Assembly (NCBI GenBank): GCA_963281155.1
Contig: CAUJLY010000006.1
Location: 1,922,001 to 1,986,000 of the forward strand
DNA length: 64,000 nt
From: Rhabditophanes sp. KR3021
Lineage: Eukaryota; Nematoda; Chromadorea; Rhabditida; Alloionematidae
Reading direction: 5' to 3'
Shown: positions 1-13,500 of the stretch, one piece after another
How the letters are laid out: the number at the start of each line of letters is the position of its first letter
Position numbering within the stretch: position 1 is the first letter of the stretch
Translations under genes and position numbers: made by a program
The notes under the pieces: model-generated
Seen by the model: only the letters and a program-made list of their open reading frames with translations
Database searches by the model: none
What the model was told of the DNA's origin: nothing

Positions 1-952
1 TGTTGTAATGGGCATTATTATGAAGGCAACTTCATATAAATTAGCAAAGCACTAAGAAAGTTTTTAATTAGAATGATCAAAGATACTTACAGTTCCGCAA
101 GAAATGCCAATCACATACTTATAGGTTATCAAAATTCCCGATGATAAAAAACAAATTATCCAAAACATAGCCATATATGTTAACACATCTCTTATCTTAA
201 CATTAATAGCAACTATATCTGGCACACATCTCTTTTCTGCTCCAACTAACGAACAATTTACAAAGAGGGCAGAGGAGATATGAAGAACAGAAAGTAAAGT
301 TAAAAAACGGAATACTTTTTGCGTCGATTTGCTTTCATTGTAAATTTTGCATTGTTCAAGCGGAGAAGGATTGTATGGTTCATCGTAAATTGTTAGCCAT
401 AGTGTTATAATTAGGGATATTATCATTGGAACGGTTTGAGTTAAAGTGCATGAATGAGACCAATGTATTTTTTTGTAGCATAATCTAAAAAGCTTTTTAA
501 TTAATTTTTTGCAGTTGTACTTACTTTTGATAAAAAATTGTCATGAATCCCAGGACCACCGTTAAAATACTTACGTGTGTGTATGTAAAGATAATAGGAA
601 ATTCGTGAAATCTACAAGCTATGTCCGAAGCAAATGAGATTTCAGGGAAATTCACTGTGTATATGAAAAAAGCATTCCTTCCAACTATCATAACACATAA
701 TACAGCATTATTTAAGGAAACTGCTGCTATACATCTCCTCAAAGTTACTGATATTGGAAGAGCATAAAAACAAACAACTGTTACAAAAAAATTGAAGATT
801 ATTGATATGAAACAAAGAATCAATTCAGCAATTGTTATACTCCTAAAATAAAATATATTGACTGGTAAGAATTGTATGTAAACTTACCAAATAGAAGGTA
901 TCAAAGAGGCAACTAAATTGATCGCATTTTTGTTTCCAAAAGTAGACATCAT
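1..952 (-). CDS. 7TM serpentine receptor, nematode chemoreceptor-like (3' end outside window)
   Basis: Multi-pass membrane protein, probably a G-protein-coupled chemoreceptor of a nematode serpentine family; I cannot assign the exact class. Inferred exons: 888-952, 525-842, 91-484 and 1-51 (continues off the window), with phases 2, 2 and 0 agreeing at every junction. The start is the ATG at 952; a second ATG follows at 949. About 276 residues are visible. Hydrophobic segments follow one another (ITIAELILCFISIIFNFF, ISFA..., FTYTHVSILTVVLGFMTIF, VPMIISLIITLWLTIY, KVFRFLTLLSVLHISSALFV, MAMFWIICFLSSGILITY), with a Cys/Asn-containing loop between two of them. No rhodopsin DRY or NPxxY motif is seen, which argues for a chemoreceptor clade rather than a peptide receptor. 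It lies in the same orientation as the GPCR downstream in the window. Confidence 0.6.
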
Positions 953-1863
953 TTTGTTTTCATCCAGATCGAACAACTTGACCCCAAGTTTAATAAAGCA
1001 AATGGCACTAAAAAATACTATTAACTGTCATAAAAGCCAAATCGAGGCAAAGTTCAAAACGCACTGCCTAACTATAAAATGTGCAGTAGTCAAAAAAGGA
1101 GATAAATTTAGATAAATTGAATATCAGAATAATTTGCAATGTTAACACTATCCATAAAACGTTTGACTTCTTTTTATTTAATGAGCCACAAAGATTGCTA
1201 CTTAGTGTACTCAGTGTATATAGATGACTATTCGTGATTGTGAAAATAGAGGCCGGAACATGATACAAAACTTCAAGACAAATAAAACTTTATTTTGCTC
1301 GAACTTTGCTATTATTATTTTGTATTAATACTTTAAATGGCAAAACAAGATAAAACGGAAAGTCTAAGTTGCCTTTGATCATATTATACTTAGTTTCTTC
1401 TGGGAAACACTTGGAACATAAATCATGTTTTAAAAAATTCTTCTTTGCCATTAGTTAGTTACAAGTTGTTTTTATAAAAGGATAAATTACAGTATGCAAT
1501 TTTATACTTCTTACGCAATTATATTTTTTATATGATTCATTTATTTTAAAAAATCGACATAAAATACTTAAAGCTTTCATAATTTTGGTAACACAGCAAT
1601 ATATAAAATGCGACTACAAGTAGTAGTAAGCAACCAATGCAATCTTTAAAAGTTACCAATGATTTTTAAATAATTTAGAATAAGAAGTACTTGTTATAGA
1701 TTGATAGACTTGTTAAATTGACAAAAAACATAGAATCTAAAACACCATCTTTCCACCCTTGAGAGACCACAAATTAATCCATTTAGCCTAAGAAAGTGGG
1801 AGAACTGTTTTTTGTTTTAAAATACACATAAAATTGACGGAATGAATGAAAAAGCTGTGATAA
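953..1863. other. Intergenic, 3' flank of the peptide GPCR and 5' flank of the 7TM gene
   Basis: AT-rich DNA between two minus-strand receptor genes. Short open frames here have no domain content or supported splice partners. The part next to 1864 should hold the 3' UTR of the GPCR and the part next to 952 the promoter of the 7TM gene. I see no distinct motif. Confidence 0.5.
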
Positions 1864-3977
1864 TTAATTGCGAATAGATGAAGTTTTAGCTGAAACTGAG
1901 TTGGAAGGTTTAGCTTTACAATTTGCGTTTAAATAGTGACTACGATCACGGTGGAATGAAGCATCGACAGTTGAAGCTTCAGCAAGGTGGCTTAAACAAC
2001 ATTGCCATGGTGAAATGCCACATTTTTTGAGAATGAAGACGATTATGGTGATAAATCCTTTGCGATATGACTCAGATATGAGAGCATAGAGGATGGGGTT
2101 AAGACAGGAATTTGCATAAGCTAAGACTTGAGCTGCAATTGTTCCAACTGTCGCGAATTTTCCCCAAACTTGGGCAAGTGTTTGTGGATAAACGATTCCT
2201 AAATTATAATTATACTCAAATCAAGGGTAAATTATTCCTACCCGAAAGCGTCGAAACAAAATTAAAAGGTAGCCAACAAACCGCCCAAATAACCACGACA
2301 ATTGAAATCAGCTTAGTAGCTTTCCTCTTAGCTCTAGTGGATTCAGATTTATTGGTCAGTCTTGGACATCCATCCTATAATAACAAAATTGGATCTATCT
2401 ATTTATTCTAAGATTGCTTTACCTTATTGTATTCGGGTTGTTTATAACCACCAGGCCTAGAAGAATGCCATAGTCTTCTTAACATACAGAAATATAAAAT
2501 GCAAGTAATTCCCAAAGGCAAAAGATAACCAAATATGTTAAACGAAAAATAATAAAATCTTGTCTAAATGATAAACGAAAAGGTTTAGTTATTATTAGGA
2601 ATTGGACGTGTGTTATTTTATTATTATCTTTCTTTCAAATATTACCTCGAAAACAGTTGCTGTTCCCATTGCTATTTTTTCCATAGCACAAGTACTTCTG
2701 TTTTCAATAATAAAAAAGTAGTGATAAATATTATGGCCGGCGGCAACGTGAATTTGGGAAAGTAAGATGACTGTATACATGATCATGAGAGCCATCGTTG
2801 CGTTTTTTGAGTTTCTTATTGACATACTGCCCACAGGAAAACAAACAGCTAAAAATCTATCCCCAGCCATCAGTGTTAAAGTCCAAACTGAGAAATACGC
2901 GGTGGCGTGCTATAACACCAAATTTATTATTATTATTATACATCTATTTAACTTGAAGACATATGTATTATTATTAGTTGGATGTTGATATACTCTCTTA
3001 ATCATCCTTTCTTATACCAAGAAAAGTAATAACTACTTCCTGGATGAGTAGTTAAGATCCTTATATCAGCCAACACAAACATATTTAAACTATTACACAT
3101 ATTTTATGATTTCCTTAAACCTGTAGATTATCATTTCAAAAGTCCCTCGCTTTTAAAATACTCCTTAAAGCCAATTTAAAAACTAAAGCTTAACAAGACA
3201 ATTTACATTCAAATTATTTCTACTTCAATCCTCAAGATGGTATCCTTAAACAACAGCAATAAATGGATAATATCTTCAGCTTCAACAAAATTTTGAGACA
3301 AATTGGCGCCGGTTGTTTTAATTTTTTTCAATATAGTGTATGGCATATCCTTATTTTTAAAACGATACCATTTATTATTGTTTTTGTTTAACAACGATCG
3401 TGTCTTTGTTTATCCAAGCACCACTTTATCCCACAATGAAAAATTGATATGATATTAAACTTGCCTGAAGATAATATACTAATTTGCAAGTCCAAACCGG
3501 AAGAATCCATACAGGGAAAACATATTCAATGGCAGTAATTGGCACGCATAGTGTCAAAAACATGAGATCTGAGCAAGCCAATCCTATAAAAAGGCAACCT
3601 CATTATGAAGTAACAAATCAATTAAAAGCTAGTTTTTAAGTTAGTCGGTGGGTCTGTTAATTGAGAAATGTGAGGAATTGAAAGTTAAATAGTTTGTGAA
3701 GAAAGAGTAACTCCCTTTTTTATATTTCTAGCTAATTGCAGAACTTACCAATTATGAGAGTATTCGTGCTGTTCCGCATTCTTCTTTGCAAAGCCGTCAA
3801 AATTACTAACAAGTTGCCAAGCGATCCAATGACAATAATTAGGCTAAATAGGGTTAACACCACAATCATCGTGTACTTCTCAAATAACTTTTGCGATTCA
3901 AATGGCTCCATGAAAATTCTATAATATTCGATGGTGATGTTGTCTTCGCTCATTACATTTTCCGTAAGATTTGGCAT
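1864..3977 (-). CDS. Neuropeptide GPCR, allatostatin-A/galanin-receptor-like
   Basis: Rhodopsin-class receptor, predicted 406 aa. Inferred exons: 3749-3977, 3465-3583, 2646-2909, 2423-2563, 2242-2374 and 1864-2198; all phases join cleanly. The N-terminus carries N-glycosylation sequons (NLT, NIT). TM1 contains GSLGNLLVI, TM2 LACSDLMFLTLCVP, and the TM3 end is MAGDRFLAV (DRF in place of DRY). It is followed by PVGSMSIRNSKNA, close to the SMSIRT..NA loop of allatostatin-A/galanin receptors. TM6 has VVVIWAVCWLPFNF and TM7 AYANSCLNPILY. The disulphide cysteines before TM3 (WTCK) and in the second extracellular loop (STCAM) are present. Family features suggest a neuropeptide ligand; the exact ligand is inferred. 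The intron after 3465 has a GC donor (gcaagt). Other peptide-receptor families remain possible. Confidence 0.85.
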
Positions 3978-6900
3978 TTTATGAAGGTTTAAACTAGCAA
4001 AAATATAAATATGAGTATTAGGAAGTAGTTAGTTGATGATTCCAAAGCGCAATAGCAATTGAAACTAAAAGATACAAAAAATGAAGTGAATGTTTTAATC
4101 ACAGTTATTATGGCAACAAACACACTAATATAATTTATCATTTTTTGAAATGGTTCCACCTTCTTTGATAAATAATAAATTTATTTACAACACCCACAAA
4201 TAAGACCACACAAAGGTTTGTTTAAAATAATACTGAAAGATAGTAAAAAAAGATTATTTCAGTATCAAAAAATTTATGGCTTATTCATAAATTGACAGCC
4301 CCAGGATATAAAAAATAATGAATGAATGGGCACCTCACGGTTTTGTTTCTTCAAAAATGGGATGAAGTGATACATTAAGTATTCCATATTTACAAAAATA
4401 GATAGATATGCATATATATAAAGTAAATAAACCTTCTTTAATGAAAATATTTGAGATGTTATTGTGAATTAAATTGGATAAATTGCCTCTAAAGTAAGGT
4501 ATTGGCGGTGTGAATCTATTAGAAATGGCATACATTTGAATGGATACTTATAAACAATAAATAAGTTTAGACTCTTAGCTACGTTCACATGATATATGGA
4601 CAGACCCGTTCTGAATACCCTTCATTATGCGGCACCACCTAACAATCGAAGAAAATTTACTATCAAGAAAGTGAATAGATGTATCTTTTTATGTATCATT
4701 ACATATGACATATTACATGTGCTTGTTTGTGAATAAAAAGGTATCCGCACTTAATATATACATATAATCACGCAAACAAAAATCCCCTTTAATGATAAAC
4801 TTTCTTAATTTATTGAAAACTAAAAGGACACTGTTTTAAATTTATATTAAAGGATGAAGAGATTATCCTAATCTGATATAGCCACTACTTAAATACAACC
4901 AACTTCTTAGCCTTCCTTAAACATCGTCAAAACATTTATTCACACATAACCGAAAAAATACGTAATTTGAAAAAATGCAACATAGTATCAAATTAAGTTA
5001 AAAGGAATATATTTTAATTTTTTGTAACATTTATATATTGTGCAAGAACGATGGAGTCTCGAATAGATGATAAATATTAAAAATCTCGTTAAAATACTGC
5101 TACTCTTTTGGTTCTCAAAATTTTTTGTTTCTCTTTTCGCTTGCTAAAATTAAAACTATTTTTAAAACAAAAAAGCACATCTAACAATTTGAATGAATGG
5201 ATGAGGTGGTTTTAATAGTTCCTACGAACATCCCTTTCTTAAAAGGTATTTCTTGATACAAAAAATAAACTTTGGTTTGTTGAAAACATTCATAAATGCT
5301 ACTTTACAAATAAAATTAACTGTCAATAACAAATCAACAATTTGAAACAATCCAAAATAAATATGTTCTAAGATGATAGTCCTAAACTATTACCATTCCC
5401 ATCATTTTAATCTCCTGAATTGTCAAAAAAAGAGCCCAACTACTTATCAAAGCTTCAATCTACTTCAAATGGGATCTATTTTTTCTTATCTGTAAATACT
5501 CATTACAAACAACCACACGAAATTATAATTAGAAAGCTTTTAAATTGCCTTAACTCAACTGGCTAAAATGATATTAACAAACAAAAAATTTATTCATAAA
5601 TTGTTACATTAATAATTTCATCAAGAGTATAAGTATACATAGATGTGTTTCCCAATTTTAAAAAGTTAAATCAATGTGTGGGTTTAATAATGTACTTGTC
5701 AAGTATTATTTATAGCTAACACACTTTTTCATTAAAAATTGAAAGACTTTTGATAAGTTTAAGTCATACTTTTTCGGTTTGTATGTGTTTTAGAAGTTGA
5801 AAGAATCCGATTATGAATGCAAAATCATATTCAAATTAAGGAAAGGTGTACATACAAAATGAATACTACTTATGAGGAAGAGCCTTTTTTAAACAAATTC
5901 ACCCTCAATTGAAGATGGGAAAGGAAACATGGTAAGTTTTTTAATGAGAATCATTACATAAATTAACAGCAGGAGCTACATCCCATCCTATGTAGACAAT
6001 TTGTTTGATACAGGGTGAGTAAGCGCACTCTTGGACCTACATAAATGATGAATATATTTGAAGAAACTTGGTACTGGAAATGTTCACATTTTAATGAGGG
6101 ATTTATGACCTAGCAAAAACATCAATTTGGGAATGGTGTATGTATGACATAATAAGGCACAAGACTAAAAGACAATTATTTGGAGAATATATTGGTATGT
6201 GTTTCAAATTATTTTGTGGTTACGAGAGCCATTACTTTTTCGAGACAATAGTCTTCATCGTACATATATCTACAGGCGGTAATGAAGGAGATGATATATT
6301 ATCTATGTAACATACAAATTATACTACTATCTCCATTCATCTTCAAAAGCATCTCTTTTTTGAACTGAACTTTTGATAGTAATAGCCATGTATCTTCAGG
6401 CTCTTTTTGCCAGTATATGGTAAAGTAATATAATTTGAAGTGAAATGATATCACTTCAAAAAATAATACATATCTTTATATATATGCAAGGACTATCGGA
6501 TGACTTGACGTGTGATATTTAACAAGTTCAGCCTGTTTTGATTCATATTCTTTGAAAAAAGATAACTTCTTATCCAAAAAATGGATGTTATGATATGCAA
6601 TTTGGTCTAATTTAGGGAAAAGTTAGTGAAGGACATTATAATTGGTAGGGAAAGCGGATATAATTTGTTTGAAACAAGTGAAATTTGTCCTTGATTGCCA
6701 AGTAATCTCAGCCAAAAATAGTTGATGCAAAATGAATTGCTAAATAAAAAGATAAGTTGAAAAAAGAGATTCAAAGGCAAAATAATTGTATGAGTAATAG
6801 AATAAATTAACTTTCTCTTGAAAACTAAACGACAAATGACAGTATTTTGAATGTAAAAAAGTTAATTCTTTCTTAATACGATATTCATGTAAATATGTAC

Positions 6901-7401
6901 ATATTTCATGATTATATTGAAGCTCTAGAAGCTAGATAAGAAGATTTCCTATCTTTGAGATTCAAGTACAAAAGTGTGTATCATGTCAATTTTAAAAGTT
7001 TGAATTTATTCAATTAATCAAAAAGCAGCCTTTTCAATATTTCCATTGCTATTTATTAAAAATAAAAACATTGGGATAATACAAAAAGTATACATGAACA
7101 TTTATAATATATACAAGAAAACATATAATTTTTTTAAGGCAAGTCGTTTTTAATATCCCTTGCCGTTGGTATATTATTCATCATTTTTTAAAAAAATATA
7201 TAAGTAAATTGGATAAGATATAATATTTAATGTTTTCAATAAATGGGAAGAAGACATGTGTACATTATGTAATTAGAGTGCTATTTTAATATAATATTAT
7301 TTGTGTCTTTCTTTTATAAATTGAGTAAATTAATAGCCTCGATTCTGTTAATGAGTATCAAATTCAAAACTTCCTTTCTGTAGAAAGTTTCATCAAATTT
7401 G
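3978..7401. other. Intergenic region between the GPCR and the PKC gene
   Basis: About 3.4 kb of AT-rich sequence. The only open frames are short, hydrophobic and without recognisable domains or splice partners. It holds the GPCR promoter near 4 kb and the PKC 3' UTR just below 7402. No RNA gene, repeat array or transposon end was recognised. Confidence 0.5.
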
Positions 7402-7578
7402 TTATTGTAAGATTGGGGGCACTATTGGATTGCCAAGTGGAAATTCGGGATTCATAAAGGTAAAACTTTCAAATTCTGTTTGATCCAAATTCATCAAGAA
7501 CAATCTATCAACAGGAGTAAGCTTAGGTTGCTCATGTGTAAATTCAGTGTCGAAATTAGAGACATCATCTCTTCCTTT
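7402..7578 (-). CDS. PKC canonical C-terminal tail exon
   Basis: Phase-0 last exon encoding 58 residues. It carries the family turn motif (PKLTPVDR) and hydrophobic motif ([11 protein letters not shown]) with a phosphorylatable Thr, and ends PIVPPILQ. The acceptor is ttatag at 7579-7584. This is the distal of two competing terminal exons of the kinase gene. Confidence 0.9.
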   Translation of the reverse strand, partial: KGRDDVSNFDTEFTHEQPKLTPVDRLFLMNLDQTEFESFTFMNPEFPLGNPIVPPILQ

Positions 7579-10500
7579 CTATAAGATGGTAAATGAAAAG
7601 TTAATTGTTATCAAACAACAAACACATCACATACAAAACACATCACATCAAATACACAACACAACAAAGTAGCGACATATTCTATATTTAGTACAAAATC
7701 AAATATACAAAAACATTATTACAACAACACACTCAATAATTAAAGTATCCCTCTTAACAACATCCATTTTCCTCATAAGAAAATGCAAAGTTTCTATATT
7801 CAAAATGTTTAAACTCATCTCCTTTTAATTTGTCAATAATATGCCATTTTGGTTCAGTCAACTCAACTCCTTTCTTTGATACTAACGGATTAATACAAGC
7901 AGTTGAAGGTGTATATGTCTAAATACGAGGACACAATATTTAGAACAATCACATGGACAACTATGGTTTACGATACGCAAAACAACAGAAACTTACCAAT
8001 TTTGGCTTGAAAGGTGGTTGAATTTGTCTATTTTCGATTTTAAGCCAATCTATTCTCCTGAAGAAGGCATGCTCCCGAATTTCAGTCATCTCACTATCAG
8101 AACTTCCTAAACGTTTCTCAGGATTTTTTTGCAGCAAGGCTTTGCACATGGAAACAGACTCTTTTGACATACATTTAGGGTAACTAGCACTATGCTCGGT
8201 AATAGCTGTAAATAATTCATCCTCGTCTTCTCCATCGAAAGGTGGTTGTCCAGCCAGCATTTCAAACAGCAACACACCATATGCCCACCAATCTACAGAC
8301 TTACCGTAAGGTTGGTAGAGAATAATTTCAGGGGCAATATAGTCTGGTGTGCCACAAAATGTCTTAGTCGTTTTATCGCCAATTATTCCTTCCTTGCACA
8401 TTCCAAAATCAGTTATTTTGATGTGGCCATCTTTTTCTAGCATTACGTTATCCAACTTTAAATCTCTGTAAATTATACCATTTGAATGGAGGTAAAAAAG
8501 ACCGCAAGCTATTTCAGCTGCATAGAAACAAGCAACGGGTTCTTTGAATTTTCCTACTTGTTGAATTTGGTACATCAAGTCACCTCCATTAACGAATTCC
8601 ATCACGAAATATAGTCTATCCATGGTTTGGAAGCAAGAGTGGAGGGAAACAAGGAAAGCAGGCTTTTCAGGAAGTGACAAGACCCGTTTTTCTGTCATTG
8701 CGCACTCGATGTCATCATCTTGGATAATAACATCTTTCTTAAGTATTTTGATGGCATAAAGAGTCTTGGTGCCCTTATGTTCGCCAAGCAAAACTTTTCC
8801 AAAGGATCCTTTGCCTAGGACAGTTAAATAATTGAAGTCGGTAGCCTTGATGACGTCTGTCGTGTTCGTAAATTGCTTAACATGAGCTTGCTTCTTTTCG
8901 CTCAACAGAGCCTTAGCCATCTGCAAATCCTCCATCTTTTTGTTTAATTTTCCAATTTCATTTTCGTCTTCCGGTGGAATGGGAAGATTATAGTAATCCC
9001 CTTCTTCCTGAAATTAATATAAATATTTAATGAGTCAAAAAACCCAAAACCAACAGCATTCAGTAACTTAAACCATCCTTTGACTGGTTCCTTAATCAAT
9101 TCACTAATTCCAAAAGATAAAGATCCCATAAAGTCATTTCTCGAAGTTCTGTCCCAATCCCATACACCAATAGACAATCTTCTGTCTCGGTCGGAGATGT
9201 CTAAGACGCTATAATGGACGCATTTAAATAGTTAAATAACTCAATCAACAAAATACATACTAAGTAAATTTCTCATTCCAATTTGGATTTAAAGTTGCAC
9301 GCCATGTTTTAGTCTTTTTCTTTGTTGATTTGCCATTGTGATCAGGAATTAGTTTAAGTTTGACCTGCAATTAGAACTTTAAATTAATATCCAGAATTGA
9401 ATAAACTTACATAAGGATCCGAAAGGCCATTTGGATCCATAGGGATCAAATTCTTAGCTTCCTTGACATGGATATACATAATACTGCTTTCGATTTTGAT
9501 GTCCAACAAAATTCTTCCTCTCTTTTCAGTATGTTCTGTTCCGCACATATTTGGGATATATTTAACACACTTGTGATGAACATTGGAATCACAGGATTGG
9601 CATTTCATCCCTTGGTGGATGATTCCATACAACAAGGAACCACAATGATCACAGAAAGTTGGAGATTGGTAGGATTGAACTTTCCACTTGTGTTGCTGCC
9701 TTGGATCATCAGTATCAGCACCTTTATCAGCTCCTGGACAAACAAAGTTGACGAATTCATGACAGCGTTTATGAACCACAAGTGTGCATACTACAAAAAA
9801 ATAAATAATAGATGTTGTTGATATATGAAATGATCAGTCAAAAAAGGAAAACATACCTTGGCATTGAAAGCCTTGCTTATTCAGACCCCACAAGAAGTCC
9901 TTACAATGGGAACAAAAAGTTGGTTGCTTAAAGAAACGAGCACTAAACTTGTGTGCTTTAACTTCGTGAACATCTTTTTGACGAAGGGCGCCTCTTCGTA
10001 CAAAGCCTTTAGCTTCAATTCGTTCAGCTGAAATGATTAGTTATTAATTATGTATAAACATTCACTACTTTTAATTAACTTCTTAGCCCCCACTTTTTTG
10101 AGAGTTTAAAAATTAACACCTCAACTACGTTGTCCTTTTAACAAACTTTCAACAAACTTTAACCAACCTAATTGCAAAGGCTTCGACTTGGACAAAGATT
10201 CTATAAAAGCATGCGTTGTAGAATATAACATAATTTTAAATACAAGCTAAATTAGCTGCAAAAAAAGTATATTTATAAATCTTTCAAAAGTAGTGGTAGA
10301 GAATTGCGTATATATTATGGAAATAATACTAAAAATATTTGAATATTAATTTGATTGTAGTAATATAATATGTACCGCTAACTATCATGTAATTTGTTAA
10401 ACAAACAAATATAGATAATATGATAATACTTTTTAACTATTTTAATAGTTTGGTATTGTTGTTTATTTGAGAATAAAAATATATGTTCAAAGAAAGTATT

Positions 10501-13500
10501 TTTATCAATGAGATAATATATGTAGGATATATGTTTGTATGAGGAAGATGTTGGGTGTGAATGAGTTGATTATCAACAAGTTCCATTACATATTTTAATA
10601 TACAAGGCAACGGGGCGATACTCCATTTTTTAATTTTAATGTGTTACTTTCAATTTGATTATTAAGTGAAGACCACCCAACTTATCAAATTTAATATTTT
10701 ATAAATTTAGAAGACTTCCATTCTGGTGAAATGAATTGAACGGGTAAAAGTGTACATAATTCCGTAAAATAATGATGGACATATTTTTTAATTAAAATGG
10801 CACTTCTCAATCAATTCAAGTCACATAAAAATGAAGGCTCCAGATAGGTTCAAATTAAAAGAGATTTTTGTTATTTGTGATGAGATCATTAAGTCTAAAT
10901 TTAACTATTTCAATGAAATAATATATCTAAGGGCATCCGTTCTAAAGAAACTTAGATAAATATATCATATCATTTTTTTAAACCACCCATAAAACCTAAT
11001 CCTCATTGTGATATGTTATTACATTGTAGTAGGAGGCAAGTTAGCTATTCATTTGGATTCATCTATCCCAAACTACGCGCCCTCTTTTGCCTTGGCTCTT
11101 CATATGACGTTAATTTAGACCAACAAGTGGCCAATTATTCAACCTTTTAACAAAGTTTTATTTCTTTTTGAAATTGAAATAAATATATGTATCACAGACG
11201 CAACAACTTAATTGTGCCCTTTGACTCAAAGTAAATAATATATTGTTTTGCACTAAACAACAACCGACTCTTTATCATAATAATTAAGAAGGGTCTTTTT
11301 TATTGGTAGCAAAAATAGATTTATTCATTAAAAAGTTTTGTAGACAATTCAGAAGTTAAATGAATTTCTTGGTAGTAGGGGGTGTTTCTTCTTCTTTTTA
11401 ATCTATCCTCCCTAAGTTTGTAAAAGTGAATTGAAGTATGAAGATTGATACAAATATATATGAACTTCCAGAAGACTTAAAGTGATGCCACAGTTAGAAA
11501 CTGTCATTGTCGTTAAAATTAAATAGCACTTAAAAGTTATGGCAAATATTGTTTTTCAATAAACAAATATAGCCTCTTAAATACAGACAATTTTTCAAAA
11601 CAAATAAAATCTCTGAGCAACAGATTTGCTTCAAATTTAGTGATACAAATAGTTTTAATGTTGTATTGTAATTTAAAGAGAATATGCATATACTTTCCAA
11701 GTCAACAGTTGCTCATTTTGATAAAAAAACTTCGATAAAAGATCACTCAATCACTAAAACTTTTTTGCTCAAAATAATGGTCGACCCGTCACTTGATATG
11801 AATAACAATAATTAAGCAATGACGATGTTATGTTTGTGACAAAAACAATAATCCTCCTGTAAGATAAATCCCTTTATTACATAAGTTGAGTTTAAAAGAA
11901 GCTTTTGTTGACGATCAAACCATAAATATGTGTTTAATTATTTGAAATTTTGTATACCCGTTCCCATTTATGTCTTGTATAAATAAATATATTCCAACCC
12001 ATAAAGTACACTCTATTATATTTACAATTATGTATAGGCCCATCAAAAAAGCTTATTTCCTATTTTGATATACCATCTGAAAAGTAGATAGTCTTATTGA
12101 GGGACAAAAAAACAATTGCAGTTAAATTGATTATGATGCATCAAAGGACAAATAAAACAAGTCACTTTGAAGATTGAAAGTACATACAGGAAATATATTC
12201 TTGGCAACGTAAATATGTGTTTTTTTGGGTCTCTTTATGAAGTCATTCAATTATAGATAAGGAGCAATTTAAGTTTCTGTAAAGTATATTTTGGATGCTC
12301 AAAATCAAATGTCTTTGGAGTAATAAAACGATACCACCAAGGGTAATAAAAAGGGTTTATCTATACAAATTATTATTGTTAAGTATATTGTATAGGTTAA
12401 GAAAGATCATGAGTTATTAAAAAAGCTTAAAAACCCAAATTTGAACATTAAATAACAACTTACCAAAGTGCTCAGAAAACTTTCTGAAAGCAAGTGAAGT
12501 TTCAATGACTGGATCATTAAGAGACACATTTTCAGGGCTTTTTTCAATAGAATTAGTGTCACAATCATTATCACTTATTTGGTAATTGCCAGACTCAGAA
12601 GCAGTAGCTGTAGTAGAAACGTGAGAATCATACCCGCCATCTTCAAAATTACTCATTTGGCTTTTGTTGTCATCTCTTGATAGCAAGCTAGCATCGGAAG
12701 CATGTTTGTTGCTTGCTACCAAGTCAGATGAGTGGTCAGGTTGCAAATTCATAGCATCAATCGAGAATATGGAGATGTGATGGATTGGTCGGGTGTTGCT
12801 ATATATGTATATATCACAGACAAATTTACAGTTTTAAACTACAATCAAAATTATAAATTAATTCACGCTAATAACAACTGTATTTCATGGGAAGTCATCT
12901 CATTTGGAAACTGACGCAGATTAATAAAAGTTATTTAAATAAATATAAAGCTATGAATTAAAGTCGTAGGTGTAAATTATTGTATATAGTATTCTCGGTG
13001 TAAATATGTTACCAACGAAAAAATGAAATGTATCATAGAAAATCCAACCAGTTACCCAGGAATGTGTCTATCTATTAATTTGTTACACTGCAATAATTCC
13101 AAAAGCTTTAGTAGTGTTATTAATAGGATGAGAAATGAAACAAACAAATTAATTAATAAAAAACTTCATAAAAAAGATAAGCTGCTGATTAAAGGTTAAT
13201 TAAATTGGATCACTTTAAAGCTACTTTTCACTGCCTTTCAATCATGCACTAAGGAGGACATAGAAAACGTATCCTTAAAAATTATATTTGAGAAATGGAA
13301 TATACAAAAGCTTTGTTTAAAAATTAATTTGACTAAATTTGTCCTTTTGATATCCGATTTCATGTTCTCGTGTGTAGATGGCTTGAAAAGTAGTAGAAGG
13401 AGGATGGTATGCAGCTTAAAAAATGAAGAATATATTTGACAGCTTTGTTTGTCTTTAATTTATTTGAGGCAAGATGGCGTTGGAAAGATAAGGTAAGAAA

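Noticed and set aside
4619..4634. Word tgccgcataatgaag shared, inverted, with the 55.4-kb tandem repeat
   Set aside because: Similarity stops after about 15 bases, so it may be chance.
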